A DNA stretch of 64,000 nucleotides from Carnegiea gigantea (GCA_029747015.1 JAKOGI010000420.1:551501-615500); one strand, 5' to 3'. Positions 12,143-24,262 are shown, counted from the stretch's first letter. Notes: generated by a model not told the origin, from the letters alone. Made by a program: numbers and translations.

Positions 12143-12674
12143 TGGTATGATAAGTTGGTTGATATAAAAGAGTGGGGATTATTCTTTTTTCTTGGTTTAG
12201 TTTTTGGTGTACTATTTCTCATAATTTAAAAAGTAACAAAAATTTGATAAACTTGTACATTGCATTTGTTTTGATGATTTTGTAAATGTTGTTGCAAATG
12301 TTAATACATTAACAAATTTAAAATTTATTTATGAACTTTTGCATAAAAAATACCTATAATATTTTTTAATATATCTATTGAGGGAAGAATTTTTATACGT
12401 ATAATTTTTATATAATAATTTACAAATTAATATTTCGATACACAAACACAAAAAAATTACTGTAGAGTATTTTTTTTAGTTGAAAATATAATTAATTTCA
12501 CATGATAATTTGCAAATTGTGAAAATTTTGAAGGTGATGATTTGAAATTGATTAAAGTTGATTGAAGTTGGTTGAAACTGAAAATTTTTGGTTAGAGTTG
12601 ATAGAAGTAGGTTGAAGTAAATTTAAATTGATAAAGTCGGTAAAATGGGATTCACCAACGAAAAGAACAGAACC
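11851..12674. mobile_element. Tourist-like MITE (824 bp) with internal microsatellite
   Basis: TAA duplications flank it at 11848-11850 and 12675-12677. The ends form an inverted repeat: GGGCGTGTTCCTTTTGTTG at left and GGTTCTGTTCTTTTCGTTG read from the right. The subterminal parts are rich in GTTGA(A)GTTGGTTGAA-type words on one strand. A shorter relative lies at 51265-51443. Confidence 0.7.
12018..12142. repeat. (TG)n/(TA)n microsatellite
   Basis: About 125 bp of alternating TG and TA dinucleotides inside the MITE. Reading frames across it are artefacts. Confidence 0.95.
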
Positions 12675-12992
12675 TAACCATCAAGGTTAAAGATGATTGA
12701 AGTTCAAACTATTACCATTCGACGACATTCACATATCGAATTCCCAAAGTGGAGTCATCAGTATCTTCTTTTCTTACAACTTCAATGCACCACACTAATA
12801 AAAAAAAGAAAACTTGAAAAACATATTCCCAATATAACAATGTTGAATTCCCACACTCTTTTCATGAAATTCCCTTGATTTGAACCTCTAGTCACATTTC
12901 ATAGTGACCTCTACAACGGTTGGGGATGACCAAAGGCCCCCCTTGTTGTTTCATTCCGTCTAAGCCATTCTAGTCTAAGAGATGGAGTTAAT

Positions 12993-13200
12993 GAGGCAAT
13001 TCAAGCAAGAATAAACAAATTTGTTATTGAAGGAAACAATCAAATCATAATTCAAGCATTATGAGGTAATATTCATGTACCATGACAAATATCCAATATC
13101 ATTAGTCACGTTCACGCTTGGCTAAACCAGGCAAACCGTGTCATCATCAATCACACCTTTCGAGCAATGAACATGACAGCAAATTAGTTATCAAAGTTCG
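12993..13200 (+). pseudogene. L1-type LINE RNase H remnant
   Basis: The plus-strand frame starting EAIQARINKFVIEGNNQ and ending near HTFRAMNMTAN-stop-LSKF matches the C-terminal RNase H-like (RVT_3) domain of plant L1 LINEs. It contains three in-frame stops. The better preserved copy at 20683-20990 has the same order (NHIFREANQAADWLSKL). The stretch 12678-13358 otherwise holds nothing I can support. Confidence 0.6.
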
Positions 13201-13363
13201 AACAACCAATCACATTGTCATTCAGTTTAGATCGATGCTTCTCCCCTTTTCTTAGTTCAATCTTAGCAGATGGCGTAATTGGATGCACTATTTAACCTTT
13301 CCTTAAATAAAACGTTTCTAATCTGAAAGTTGGGGTTTTAGCTTATAGGAGATGCTCAATTTG

Positions 13364-13597
13364 TGTTGATTTGCTGCCATGGATGCAACCTCAAGCTTCA
13401 GGAAAGAAAAGAAATAGAAAAAGAAGTGAGAGAGAAATGATAGAAGCTCCCGAAGAGTCAATAATCCTCCATTTTCTATTCTTTCACAGCATATAACAGT
13501 AGTATATTTACACTCAACTAACTCCAACAAACTGTGGACCCCTTATATATCCAACATGAAACTAACTTGATACCTTTCCTTTTTCATATCCTCAATG
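13364..13597 (-). repeat. 3' LTR of the minus-strand Copia
   Basis: Pairs with 18325-18570. The inner edge is mutated: CA where the 5' LTR begins TG. A purine tract (GGGGGAG on the minus strand) abuts it at about 13598-13605 as the polypurine tract. Confidence 0.85.
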
Positions 13598-13703
13598 CTC
13601 CCCCTCAAGTGGGGGGTTGAAATAGCTTAGAACTCCCAACTTGGACCGAAGCTTTTGATGCTGATCCACTGGCACTATCTTGGTTAACAGATCAGCTAAT
13701 TGA

Positions 13704-15386
13704 TTACTCTGTTTTTATAGTCTCACCTTTTGTCTGATCTCTGACAAAATAACAGTTAACCTCTATGTGTTTGATTCTCTCATGAAACACAGGATTGGCT
13801 GCTATATGTAAAGCCGCTTGATTATTACATTTCAAAGTTGCTGGTGTTAGTTTCTTTACTCCGAGATCTTTGAACAATTGAAGTAACCAAACAACCTCAC
13901 AACATGTAATTGCCATGGATCTATACTCAGCCACAGCTGAGGATCTTGCCACCACAGCTTGCTTTTTTTATTTCCATGAAATTGGAGATTTTCCAAGCAG
14001 GATGCAATAACTTGCAGTAGATCTTCTGGTTATCGGACAACTTGCCCAATTAGGATCACATAATGCTGTCAACTGAGTAGCTAAGTTATTAGCCATCAAT
14101 ATACCCTGATCTAGAGCTGACTTCAGATACCTTACCACTCTGATTGCTACCTTCATATACTCAGTTGTTGGCTTTTGCATAAATTGACTCAAGACCTATA
14201 CTGTATAGTTAATGTCAGGCCTTGTTATGGTCAAGTAAATCAGTTTTTTAATTGGCCTTATGTACTTATCTCCATCTTCCAAGCAAGGTCTCTGATCATG
14301 CATTAGCTTCAGATGAGGATCCATAGGTATCCTCAATGTTTTTGCATTGATCTACTTAGCCTTCTTGATTAAGTCCAGAACATATTTCTTTTGTGACACA
14401 AATATTCCTTGTGCTGTTCTGACCACTTCCAAACTAAGAAAATATCTTAGCTCCCCAAGGTCTTTCATATGGAACTGGGAACTCAGCTACTGTTTGAGCT
14501 TTAATATCTCTTGGTGATCATCTCCTATAATCACCATGTCATCCACATAAACTAGCACAACTGTGAAGCTAGTATATGTGTGCTTAGTGAACAGAGAGTA
14601 AGCAGCCTTTGACTATACATAGCCAAAGTTGTGCAGTGCCGTGGACAGTTTAGCAAACCATTGTCTTGGGGCCTGTTTAAGGCCATACAAAAACTTTAGC
14701 AATCTACACACCTTGTCACTCCCCCTAGCTGAAACAGGCTCAGAGTGTGAAACAATTCTGGAACAAGACCAGCATACCCTTGAGGTAATTGCATAAAGAC
14801 TTCCTTATAGAGATATCCATGTAAGAAAGCATTGGAAACATCCATTTGACAAAGCTCCCAGCCTATAGCAACAGCTATAGCAGGGAAAGCCCTGATAGTA
14901 GTTCTTTTAGCTACTGGAGCAAATGTTTCTCGATAATCTATACCCCTTTGTTACCTACACCCTTGAATAACGAGCCTTGCCTTGTACTTGTTTACAGTCC
15001 CATTTGAGTTATACTTGGTTCTATAGAGCCATTTGCATCCAATGGCTTTTTGCCATCTGGCAGAGTGGTGATAGCCCATGTATGATTCCTTTCTAAAGCC
15101 TCCAGTTCTTCATTCATAGCTGCACACCACCTGTCATCTTGTGCAGCCTCAGAGAAAGAAGTTAGGTCTGTAGTATTGGTGGCAGCTGAGAGAAATGCCT
15201 GAAATTTATGCTTAATAGGTGCCAACATAGCATAATGAATTTTAGGATTTGGGGATGTAGTTGTTGTTGCAGACACAATAAAGTCTTTGAACCAGGTGGG
15301 CTGGTTATGTGGTCTGGTTGATCTCCTAACCACAAGTGTGATAGTAGGTGTGTGCCCAGGAGTAGGAGTCTGATATTGAACAGCAA
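13704..15386 (-). pseudogene. Copia reverse transcriptase and RNase H remnant
   Basis: From high to low coordinates, fragments match the Copia RT start (SEAAQDDRWCAAMNEELEAL, then NHTW..LPDGKKP), the tether before RNase H (AIRVVRYLKSALDQGI), and RNase H (ALCDPNWASCP, SASYCILLGKSPISWK, then VARSSAVAEYRSMA and CNNQAALHIAANP). Frames change several times and stops interrupt, for example near 15000 and 13960. No functional polymerase can be made. Confidence 0.85.
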
Positions 15387-15472
15387 CCTCTGGGGAGGGA
15401 ATCTGAGTAACCTTAGTGGGTGTTTGGGGTACAGTAGAAGGTGTAACTAGTGCCTATGACTCATCAAGAGAA

Positions 15473-17223
15473 TCAACAGCTAGGTCCACTGAATTGAGCG
15501 GAGGAGCTAAAAAGAAAGATGGTAGTGGCTGGATGCATTGATCGAGAGCTACTAGATGGTTGAAAAGGGAACACATGTTCAACAAAAGTAACATCTCTTG
15601 AAACAAACACCTTATGTGATAGAAGATTAAGGAGTTTGCAATCATTTTGGGTTTGTGGATAACCAAGAAAAACAACTAGAACCCCTTTAGGAGCCATTTT
15701 GTCATGACTTCTATCGGGATTGGCAGCAAAGGCAAGACAATCTATTAGCCTAAGAGTAGTGTAATCTGGTTTTCTGCCAAGCAGCACCTCATAAGGGGTA
15801 AGGTGTTTTAGAATAGGTGTAGGTAGTCTGTTGATTATGTGAGTTGCCGCCAGAACACAATGCCCCCACAAATGTACTGGCAGAGCTGCCTGCATTCGTA
15901 GGGCTCTTGTAATTTTCAAAATATGCCTCTGTTTTCTCTCTGTAACTCCATTCTATTGTGGTCTGTTCACATAGGTAGTTTGATGGATGATGCCAAGCTT
16001 GTCAAAAAAATTATGATAAGGTTGTGACTGAAATTCAAGGGCATTATCTGTTCTGAGAACCCTCAGGGAACACTGGAACTGATTTTGCACATAATTGGAA
16101 AACATCTCTAATATATTTCAGGCCTTAGATTTATACTTCATAAGATATGTCCAAGTTGTTGGGCTTTTGTCTTCCACCAAAGTCTTAAAATATCTACATC
16201 CTTTGTGTGTTGGGACCCTATAAGGGCTCCAAATATCCATATGCACTATTTCAAATAGGTGGTGAGATTTTGTATGTTTCATGGAGAATGGCAATTTGAA
16301 GAATTTTGACATTGGACAGGTAATACAAACCTTATGAAATAATATTTCATTAATATCAGTTATATGTCTCAACTTTGACAAGGGTGCATGCCCTAATCTC
16401 AAATGCCATAATGTGTCCTTGTTAACAACACACTCAACAGTATTAGCAATGCATTTATTCATGAGCAATTTGTTTCGAGACAATTGGTCTACCAGACTAG
16501 CAGCAACATACGATTCACCTTTGACATCTAATGGTTTGTGCAAGATACTTACATTCAGTTGTGATAGATCTGAATTTACTGGGTTGTAGAGACCTGCCTT
16601 CTGCTTGCCAAATCCTCTAAGCACTTGTGTGACACAGTCCTGGATCAAGCAGAAATTTGGGTAAAAAATCACAAAACAGTTCTGATCTTCTGTCAACTTA
16701 CTGACTGACAACAAGTTGATTTGAAGTCAGGCACACATAGGATGTCTTTCAGGTGAAGGCCATGTGCTAGTTTCACATGCCCAACATGTGTTATAGCCAC
16801 AGTTCTACCATCAGGCAGATTTATCTGTGGTCTGTATTTAGGTGACACTAGACTTGTAAAGTCTTTGAGCATAGGTGACATATGATTAGTAGCTCCTGTG
16901 TTAAGAATCCAAGCATCTTTCCTAACATTAACATGAGAACAGATTGCATTACCAGCAAAATCCTCATAGTCCTTTTCACCTTCCCCTTCATTCTTGCTTA
17001 ACTGTGGCAGTAATTTCAGCAACTGCTCAATTTGCCGCTGTGACAGTGTGAGTGCACCTCTAACTTTGTGTTCTACACTCTCCGCATAGGCAGCAGTTTT
17101 TCGATCATTACCAGCTTTAGCTCTGTTGAATCTCTGAGGCCTTGTGCCTTCTTGTTCACTTTCTTTTGTGGAAATTTCTTTGATCTTGGATGCCAACTTG
17201 GATAACCAATCACTTGCCAACAT
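15473..17223 (-). pseudogene. Copia protease and integrase remnant
   Basis: The protease motif reads AWILNTGATNHM; Copia proteases normally have D-[ST]-G-A, so the catalytic Asp is Asn. Next come the GAG-pre-integrase zinc block (LWHLRLGHAPLSKLRHI, CITCPMSKFFKLPF) and integrase core (HMDIWSPY..GCRYFKTLVED). Later parts (WGHCVLAATHIINRLPTP, PYEVLLGRKPDY) lie in another frame (15473-15919). Frameshifts near 16700 and 16100 split the protein. Confidence 0.85.
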
Positions 17224-18025
17224 TTCTCCTTGTCATGTCCTTTATTACCACACTGAGCACATCTTTCTTCTACACCTTTGCTGAACAAAGCTAATACCTC
17301 ATGAGTGGGTTTGATATCATCTAACATCTGTCTTTGCATCTCTTCTTATTGCAGCATGCCACAAACAATTTTCACTATTGGCAAAGGTGCCATAATTAAG
17401 ATTTGACTCCTTTGTGTACCATAAGTGTCATTAAGGCCATTCAGAAATTGGCACAGTTTCTGTTCCTCTTGTTGTTTCACAAATGCTTGCATAAATGTTG
17501 TGATCTGGTCACGGATCGCAGTGATATGTGGAAGATCAACCATAACATCCAATTCTTCCCAAACACATTTCATTTTGGTATAGAATTCCGAAATAGAAAT
17601 TCCATCCTACTTCATGGAATACACCCCTCTATTCAGACTGTGTGTTTTAGAAACATTGCTGATACAAAATCATTTCTCCAACTGCAACTAGATCTCTTTA
17701 GCTGATTGAACATATAGTATAGATCTTGCAATGGTCTCAGATACAACGTTCATAAGCCATGCAATAACCAAGTTGTTACAGGCAGCCCATTGATCCGCTT
17801 TAGTAAGATCATCAGTAGGTCTAGGTATTGTAGCTTGAACAAATGCGAGTTTTCTCTTTGCTGGTAGCCTATCTCCATTGATCTCCTCCATGTCCTGTAG
17901 TTTTTAGCTCCCACTAGCTTTTCTCCAACAGCTAGTGAGGCTGGACTATCCGAGGGGTGTATGAACAATGGATTTTGAAGGTCATTGTATGTGATGTTAT
18001 TACTACGATTTCTCTCAGTTGACAT
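17073..18025 (-). pseudogene. Copia gag remnant with zinc knuckle
   Basis: Starts at 18025 (MSTERNRSNN) with the typical Copia gag opening (NPLFIHPSD, then GEKLVGAKNYRTWRRSM). It continues over three frames: WEELDVMVDLPH..QFLNGLND, and the CCHC knuckle CAQCGNKGHDKEKCW near 17250. Frameshifts near 17870 and 17690, and a stop near 17345, break it. Confidence 0.85.
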
Positions 18026-18312
18026 AGCGAATATTTGAATTGAAAGAGAAAAATATCAAGGATCTAATTTCACAGAGACTTAACAAGGATTTGAATCCAT
18101 AGATTTTGGCTTGATTGATTGAAGACACAAGTCAATCAATTGAGAAAAGAATGAAAAAACGTATTTGAGTGATGATAGCTAGATCTATTGATGAATCAAA
18201 TCAATTGATCGAAAAGAAAAATGCAGTATGATTCAGATTACCTATCCTCTGTATATTCGAACATACGATAGCTATGGAAGCATAGTTTTATCATCCATGG
18301 AAGCTTTGAGCT

Positions 18313-18324
18313 GCTCTGATACCA
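18313..18324 (-). other. Copia primer-binding site
   Basis: TGGTATCAGAGC on the minus strand, directly next to the 5' LTR end; complementary to the 3' end of plant initiator tRNA-Met. Confidence 0.95.
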
Positions 18325-18570
18325 TGTTGGTTTGCCGCCATGGATGCAACCTCAAGCTTCAGGAAAGAAAAGAGATAGAAAGAGAAGTGAGAGAGAAATG
18401 ATAGAAGCTCCCGAAGAGCCAATAATCCTCCATTTTCTATTCTTTCACAGCATACAATAGTAGTGTATTTATACTCAACTAACTAACTCCATATGCTACC
18501 ACACTGTCGACCCCTCATATAACCAACTTGAAACTAACTTGATACCTTTCCTTTTTTTATATCCTCAACA
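18325..18570 (-). repeat. 5' LTR of the minus-strand Copia
   Basis: 246 bp, TGTTG..CAACA termini, followed by the ATTTG duplication. Pairs with 13364-13597. Confidence 0.9.
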
Positions 18571-18575
18571 ATTTG

Positions 18576-19459
18576 TTGTAGAGAAACCTTGCCAACGTGC
18601 CTGTTGGCAAACTGTAATTGCAATTGTAATTGCAGATGGATTCAATAAAACTTTGCCAAAATGCTTGTTTCTCTATGTAGAATCTCCGCCATCATTTAAA
18701 CAATAAGCTTGCATTCCAGTGGACAAAAGGCAACCACAGCGCCCTCAGGCCTCAACCCTTCGTGTACAAATTATTTGTTGGGTATATGGTTTTCTAAACG
18801 GGTGAAATTGAGCTGATTTTAACTATTATCCCCCCCCCCCAAAATTATTGAATCTTGCTCATGACCCTTCTTCAATATAGGTTTTGGCTTTGTCCATGTT
18901 GCATTCTTCATGAACAAATCGCCTACATCCAAGCCACCTACCCATTTCCTTGGACGTTTTTATCACCAAGCCATAGGAACCCCCCTCCCCCTTTTGCATC
19001 TGGATGATATTTTTCGAAGCTACAGGTTCTGGTTTCTCATATGCTGCCAAGTACCAATACTACTAACCCAATTCTCACCTTTTGTGTATAGAGTTCTCTA
19101 GAGAGAGAGTATGCCTATCTAATAAGAGTATGCCCTTCCTAAGAATGAAAAAACCTCCAGACCCTTACTCTCACATGTGCCAACCATTGCCCTATTATGC
19201 ATTGAGCTATACAATTGTTCAAGAATCAACTCTACTAAAAGTTTCAGTTGATGGTTGAAGGTCCAGGAACAGGTTTATACTCTTACATGCCCCCTCATAC
19301 TCCCCTTACCTTGTGCAATAAATTAATATGGGGACTGCATACTGAGGTTCAAACTCGAGACATCTCATTTATATATACTCTGATACCATATTCAGAGACC
19401 TCTCGTTTCCAAGATACAATTGTTAAAGTCACCTCCAAATTACAAGGATAGATTGCCAA
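18576..19459. other. Intergenic, no gene seen
   Basis: Contains a C-run near 18831-18840. A minus-strand string TGGTATCAGAGTATA near 19378-19392 resembles an LTR/primer-site junction or a small dispersed repeat, without a partner. Short open frames here match no family I recognise. Confidence 0.4.
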
Positions 19460-21082
19460 TAATCTGCCAAAAGCAGGACAAGCAGTACTAATTCAATCAC
19501 ACCTAGAATCATTACCTGCACATGTAATGCAATGTTTTCATCTACTAGGTTTATCAGCACAATCAATGAAAGCTAAATATTTGCATAACAGTGAATTTTC
19601 TAGCTATAAAAGAAAAAATTCAGACTCGCCATTCTAAAAAAGTCTGCTTAATGAGCTTCTACAAAAAGGGATAGTACGGAAGCTAGGTAAAGGAGATAAA
19701 ATCTCCTTTTGGTGCGATAATTGGATTGAAAACCATAATATTGTCGATATATATCTTGAAAGTACCCGAAGAAGAGGCACCATCTGCTGATGTCAAAGTC
19801 AGTGATTTTATAAGACAGGTGGCTGTGTGGGATAACCCTGAACTTGTACAGAATCTCAGCGACAATCATTCAATTATTCAAAAAATGCAAGGAATTGCTA
19901 TTCCCTACCACAACACAGAGGATTCATGCTGTTGGGGTCTAATAGCACTGGAAAATTCACCACGAAATCAACAACTTGGTTGGCACACACGTCTCAGCCT
20001 CCATTTATGGCTGAATGGAACTTTAAATAGATGTGGAAAGTTGATAATTATGCCAAAGATCAGAATTTTCATTTGGCAGCTTTGTCATAAATCTCTCCCG
20101 GTAAAAGGGAATCTTATGGCATGGGGGCAGAATATTAACCCGGCATGCCCCATATGTCAAGATGACATTGAATCGACAAGTCATCCGTTTAGCTTTTGTT
20201 TTATGACAGAAAAGTGTGGGAACTAGCTGAACAACACAAATGGTTCCCGGGGGAACCTCCCCTGCAAGGCGAGAGGATATATACCAATTCCATGATTGGA
20301 TTAAATGATCCATGCCACGCCTTGTGATACAAAAAGTTTCTTTCTCCTGTGGAGAGTATTTGGAAAGCTAGAAATGTTGTGTTTTTAATAATGAAATCTT
20401 TAATCCCTTAGCTTGCTTAATTAAAGCCCAAAAAAAAGGTGCTGAGTGGCATAGCAAAACTCATATGTCGGTTGATTGTCAATTTAGGGGGTTTTCTTCC
20501 CCCCTGCATACTCCATCACAAATCTCCCATCACATTGTCAGATGGGATCACCCCCGTGATTCATTGAAATCAACTTTGATGGATCCCTTATCAACTCCTC
20601 GCCGGTAGGTGGCTTCATCATTCCCGACTAAAAGGACAAATTCGTCAAGGTACAAGCGTCTCATTATGGGGGTGCAACTATAGTGGCAAAAGCACGAGCT
20701 CTTGGAGACCATGCAATGCAGCAATCCAAACAGGGTTTAAAGATCCAGTCATTGAAGATGATAACCAAATCGGTTATACAGGCTCTTAAAAGAGATATCC
20801 AAATACCATCACCAATTGAGAACATCATTAAAGACACACATGTATGGCTTAGCCAGAGTTCAACAGTTAATGTTAATCACATCTTTCGCGAGGCAAATCA
20901 AGCAGCAGACTGGCTGTCAAAACTTGGTCATTCTATTATTGGTTCTTTTTTGACGGAGACTTGTGTCTCACCAATTCTTAGTTCTATACTTCATGATGAT
21001 ATAGTCGGGCGTACTCCTGTGAGAAGAGACGTTTAGCATCCCTTTACCATCTACCATTGTTTTTTATTAAAAAAAAAAAAAA
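19460..21082 (+). pseudogene. L1-type LINE remnant (end of RT, zf-RVT, RNase H, poly-A)
   Basis: In order: AGQAVLIQSHLESLPAHVMQ (end of RT), ISFWCDNWIE, the zinc-binding zf-RVT block (IIMPKIRIFIWQLCHKSLPVKG, ACPICQDDIESTSHPF), and the C-terminal RNase H-like domain (VAKARALGDHAMQ, NHIFREANQAADWLSKLGHS). Frames shift several times and stops occur. The coding part ends at 21036 and a 14-A run at about 21069-21082 is a likely poly-A tail. The 5' part with endonuclease and most of RT is absent, as in 5'-truncated insertions. Confidence 0.8.
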
Positions 21083-21369
21083 TCCTACTAACCCTGGACA
21101 AAGATTTCAATCTTGCCAATTTTTCCTTCAAGGGTTCCGAGTTTCTCATATGTTCCCGTTAACATTTTTGTTCCAGGTTTTAATGGGACCTTTTGGAGCC
21201 TTCAGCTTCCTAAACCAGAAGTCCAAAAATTTTGGATGGTTTGGATGGTCTGCGAGGATTTCATCTGTACAATATATATGCACTACTGCAATTAAACATA
21301 AGAATTAAACCATTCGTTTGATGCAAAGAATAAATCGACAATTAGCATGTTTAAACTTGAGTAATCCCT

Positions 21370-23432
21370 TAGGTCTGTACATTTAAACCAATGATTCTGT
21401 GCTAAAACATTTTTTGATTATTGATAAGCCACATAATCAAATACATTAATCAAGGTTAAGAAATGCATATCAGCCATGCTAATTATCGCATTCATGATAT
21501 TTTCTTCTTGTATTAGTTATCATGATACCATTACATGCATTTTTCTCAATAAGTAATAGGAAAGTAAGGAACTATAACAGTTAGTAATATTTAGTGGTTA
21601 TTGATATAGTTTGTCCCCGTACATATTTCAATAGATGGCAAAAGATGGTAAGCACATAGCCATCAACGATAAGGAACTACAAGCAGCGATAGATATAAAC
21701 CAACGTGCGATATGTTAACGTTGGAACGAACAAACATTTATCGTTGATCAATGAGGTATCTCAACTCACAAAAACACGTTTTGCCAAAAAATTTATTAGC
21801 ATTTAACCAATGAGAAAAAGGAAAATAGTAATAAGCAAAAAAAAAAAAAACAAAAATAATACAATTACCGGCCGGCCACAACCATTTATAACTCAAATTA
21901 CAGAGTTTTTCTTCCTCATTAATTAGTACTAATAATTAGGTAGCAAATTAAATTTGCTAGTGGCAGGGCTAACATAAACATCCAGCCATGAATTATTACA
22001 AGCACAGTGTTATTATCTTGCATCAATTCTGGTCATCATTGTGACTTCCAGCAATTTGGACACATACTACCATAATATCATGAATATTTTTTAGAGATAT
22101 AGAAGTGACCAAAATTTCATGGTTGAGAATGAGATGGTGGTGCATATTATCTCAACCATTACTTTTGGAGAATGAATATGTGGTGCATATTATCTCAACC
22201 ATTACTTTTTATAAATTTAATTGGAATTTGGAATTATAATTATATTTTTAGTATTTATAAGATTTTGGAAGAGTATTTTGATAACATTGGTCTCTTTAAA
22301 AATGATTTTTTAGAGATATAGAAGTGACCAAATAAATTTCATGGTTGAGAATTATTATCTCAACCATTACTTTGGGAGAATGAACATGTGGTGCATATTA
22401 TCTCAACCATTACTTTTTATAAATTTGATTGGAATTTGGAATTATAATTATATTTTTAGTATTTATAAGATTTTGTAAGAGTATTTTGATAAGATTGGTC
22501 TCTTTAGAAATGATTTTTTAGAGATATAAAAGTGACTAAATAAATTTGGAGAATTAACATGAGATGGATCTCATATAAGTAATATAATTCTTTTTTAGAA
22601 ATAAGTGTTGCGGTTCGCCCTTTTTTCTTTTTTCTTTTTTTTTTTTGGGGGGGGAGGAGGAAGCGTAATTGAGCTTAGAAAAATCTAAATAAATTAGGTA
22701 TTGACTAATTTTGTGGCAAGACCATAATCCAAATTAATATATTATATAATCTAAAATCACAAAATCTTCAGTAGTTACAATTACTTTGCAAAGTTTTAGC
22801 ACTTGTGAGTTATGCTGACAGGCATAAAATAATATTCTATCAGATCAATCATATCAATTAAGAAGTATCATATGTGTAATTTCATAGTTGTAAAAAACAA
22901 ATATACATAAAAATGTAGTTTACGCAATTTCTAAGTGCTAATACCCTCAACTATTTAATTATAAAATTTATTTTCAATTTAACAGGTCTGTTAAGTCAAG
23001 GCAAGACTCTTAAGAAGTATTTATGATGAGATTTACATCTTGCAGGTTAGAAACGTAAAATGATATACATTTTGTTACAAAATACTTTTTAAGTGTCCTA
23101 TTTTAGTTTAAAAATTATATTCTGATGTATTAAATTGAAAAAAAAAAATTCTATAATTGAATATATGAAGGGTATTATTTCTTGTAAATTGTATAAAATA
23201 ATCTCTTTATCGATAATTTTTCTCAGGTATAAAATAACATATATCAAATATATTTTGTGAATGGAGTTGATCTGATTATGATGTCATGTATACTCGTCGG
23301 TATAGTTGACAAAATGCTATTTATAGATAACAAATTTAACATTCATCATTTAGTAGCAACTTATAACTCACCTCAAAACCCAAAAATATATACATATATA
23401 TGATGATGATTTCAACGGAAGTCGTACAACTA
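21370..23432. repeat. Duplicated downstream flank of K2 (unit A)
   Basis: No gene. Aligns in order with 24440-25853 plus 29133-29493, with 31380-32858, and with 59735-60838. Landmarks are CTTCTTGTATTAGTT, CGTTGATCAATGA, CAATTACCGGCC, GAGATATAGAAGTGAC, a T-run/G-run boundary, GACCATAATC, and GTCAAGGCAAGACTCTTAAG. This is the basic duplicated unit of the cluster. Confidence 0.8.
22090..22525. repeat. Tandem duplication of about 218 bp in the K2 flank
   Basis: The stretch from TTTTTAGAGATATAGAAGTG near 22088 is repeated from about 22308, including TTATCTCAACCATTACTTT, GGAATTTGGAATTATAATTA and GTATTTATAAGATTTTG. Units A to D otherwise have a single copy. Confidence 0.8.
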
Positions 23433-23472
23433 GACCCACTCCATCCTTCCATTCCATGCAAGGGAGGATGAA
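23433..23472 (-). other. Conserved 3' block downstream of K2
   Basis: GACCCACTCCATCCTTCCA on the plus strand, followed by a TGCAAGGGAGGA. The block recurs about 80-125 bp past the stop codon of K3 (29494), K4 (32859), K5 (52587) and K6 (60839). Likely 3' untranslated or terminator-proximal sequence. Confidence 0.55.
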
Positions 23473-23479
23473 TCTTAAC

Positions 23480-23520
23480 GGCTAGCTAGCTATTTGTAAT
23501 CAACAAATAGCTGGCTAGCC
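23480..23520 (-). other. Hairpin in the K2 3' flank
   Basis: An inverted repeat with 18-bp arms, one mismatch and a 5-nt loop (arm GGCTAGCTAGCTATTTGT). It begins 29 nt past the K2 stop codon and would fold in the 3' end of the transcript. K3 and K5 have shorter versions, K4 a degraded one; K6 lacks it. Confidence 0.7.
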
Positions 23521-23548
23521 TATAAGCTAATATATAGACGTGGATGGA

Positions 23549-24166
23549 TTAATTAGAAGCTACAACATCCCTGTTGGTCTTGAAGAAGAAAACCAGAAGA
23601 GCCTGAGAAGGATTATCAGTGGGAGCCAACATCTTAAGCCAGGAAGCGGGGTCACAATAAACACTCAAGTACGAAGATCCTTGTTGTTCTGCTTCTGCAG
23701 TAGTGATCCTATAAGTGTTTACAAGGCCTGGAGCCTTGTCAATCTTGAACGAGGTAGGTGGAACATCGGAAGCACCGGAGGCTTCGACCACCAAGCGGCG
23801 ATAAATGAAATCACGGTTCAGCCTCCAGAACCCATCATCCCTGCATGGACCTCTGCCGGAGTCAATATGGAGGTCGGAGGAGAGGTGGATTTCTTTTCCG
23901 GTTTCATTGATGGGTTTGAATTTGACGGGATCACCTCTATTGAATACGATGGGATATTGAGGGCAAGAAGAGGCTGATGATCTCCCGGCCCTCCCTATCC
24001 TCCGAAAGAAGCCGGTAGCTGGCTGGATGAAGTATTCTGAGCCCGCTTGTAGTGGGTTCCCATTGGTGTCTAGGACCAGATCGCTATCTGTGTTGGCGGT
24101 GGTTAGGCTGAGTAGGAGGAGGAAGAGGAAGAGGGTGGCTACAACTGGGAGAAGGTTGTTAGCCAT
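23549..24166 (-). CDS. Kunitz (STI-family) protease inhibitor K2, 205 aa
   Basis: Complete intronless Kunitz inhibitor, length typical of the family with signal peptide. Residues 1-24 are a hydrophobic signal (MANN then FLFLLLLSLTTA). The signature is LVLDTNGNPLQAGSEYFI. Cysteines sit in SSCPQ and GPCRDDGFWRL (the usual first disulfide) with a third in VYCDPASW; the classic second disulfide loop is not recognisable. A sequon NET lies in FKPINETGKEIH, near where the reactive loop is expected, so a P1 residue cannot be assigned with confidence. The protein ends FFFKTNRDVVASN. The start agrees with TATA at 24263. Likely secreted or vacuolar defence protein; target unknown. Confidence 0.93.
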   Translation of the reverse strand: MANNLLPVVATLFLFLLLLSLTTANTDSDLVLDTNGNPLQAGSEYFIQPATGFFRRIGRAGRSSASSCPQYPIVFNRGDPVKFKPINETGKEIHLSSDLHIDSGRGPCRDDGFWRLNRDFIYRRLVVEASGASDVPPTSFKIDKAPGLVNTYRITTAEAEQQGSSYLSVYCDPASWLKMLAPTDNPSQALLVFFFKTNRDVVASN

Positions 24167-24262
24167 TGCTCAACTTCTGGCTTGGTTTGCTTGTCTGGCT
24201 AATTTAGGGTTAAAGGGTTTTGCTTAGTTGTGTTAGTGAACCCAAGGGGCATGGCCAGCCCC

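Larger units (their letters stand above)
13364..18570 (-). mobile_element. Copia LTR retrotransposon, complete but defective (5.2 kb)
   Basis: A perfect 5-bp duplication ATTTG flanks the element (13359-13363 and 18571-18575). Both LTRs are present, bounded by TGTTG..CAACA at the 5' copy, and followed by a primer site for initiator tRNA-Met. Gene order on the minus strand is gag, protease, integrase, RT, RNase H, which defines Copia. The LTRs differ visibly by substitutions and small indels, and the reading frame is broken many times, so it is old and inactive. Confidence 0.95.

Noticed and set aside
11986..12229. Open frames through the TG/TA tract
   Set aside because: Microsatellite artefact inside a MITE.
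18859..19050. 63-codon minus-strand frame starting MAAYEKPEP
   Set aside because: No recognisable domain and no paralogue in the window.
23540..23977. 145-codon plus-strand frame opposite K2
   Set aside because: Shadow of the conserved K2 coding strand; similar antisense frames appear opposite K1, K5 and K6.
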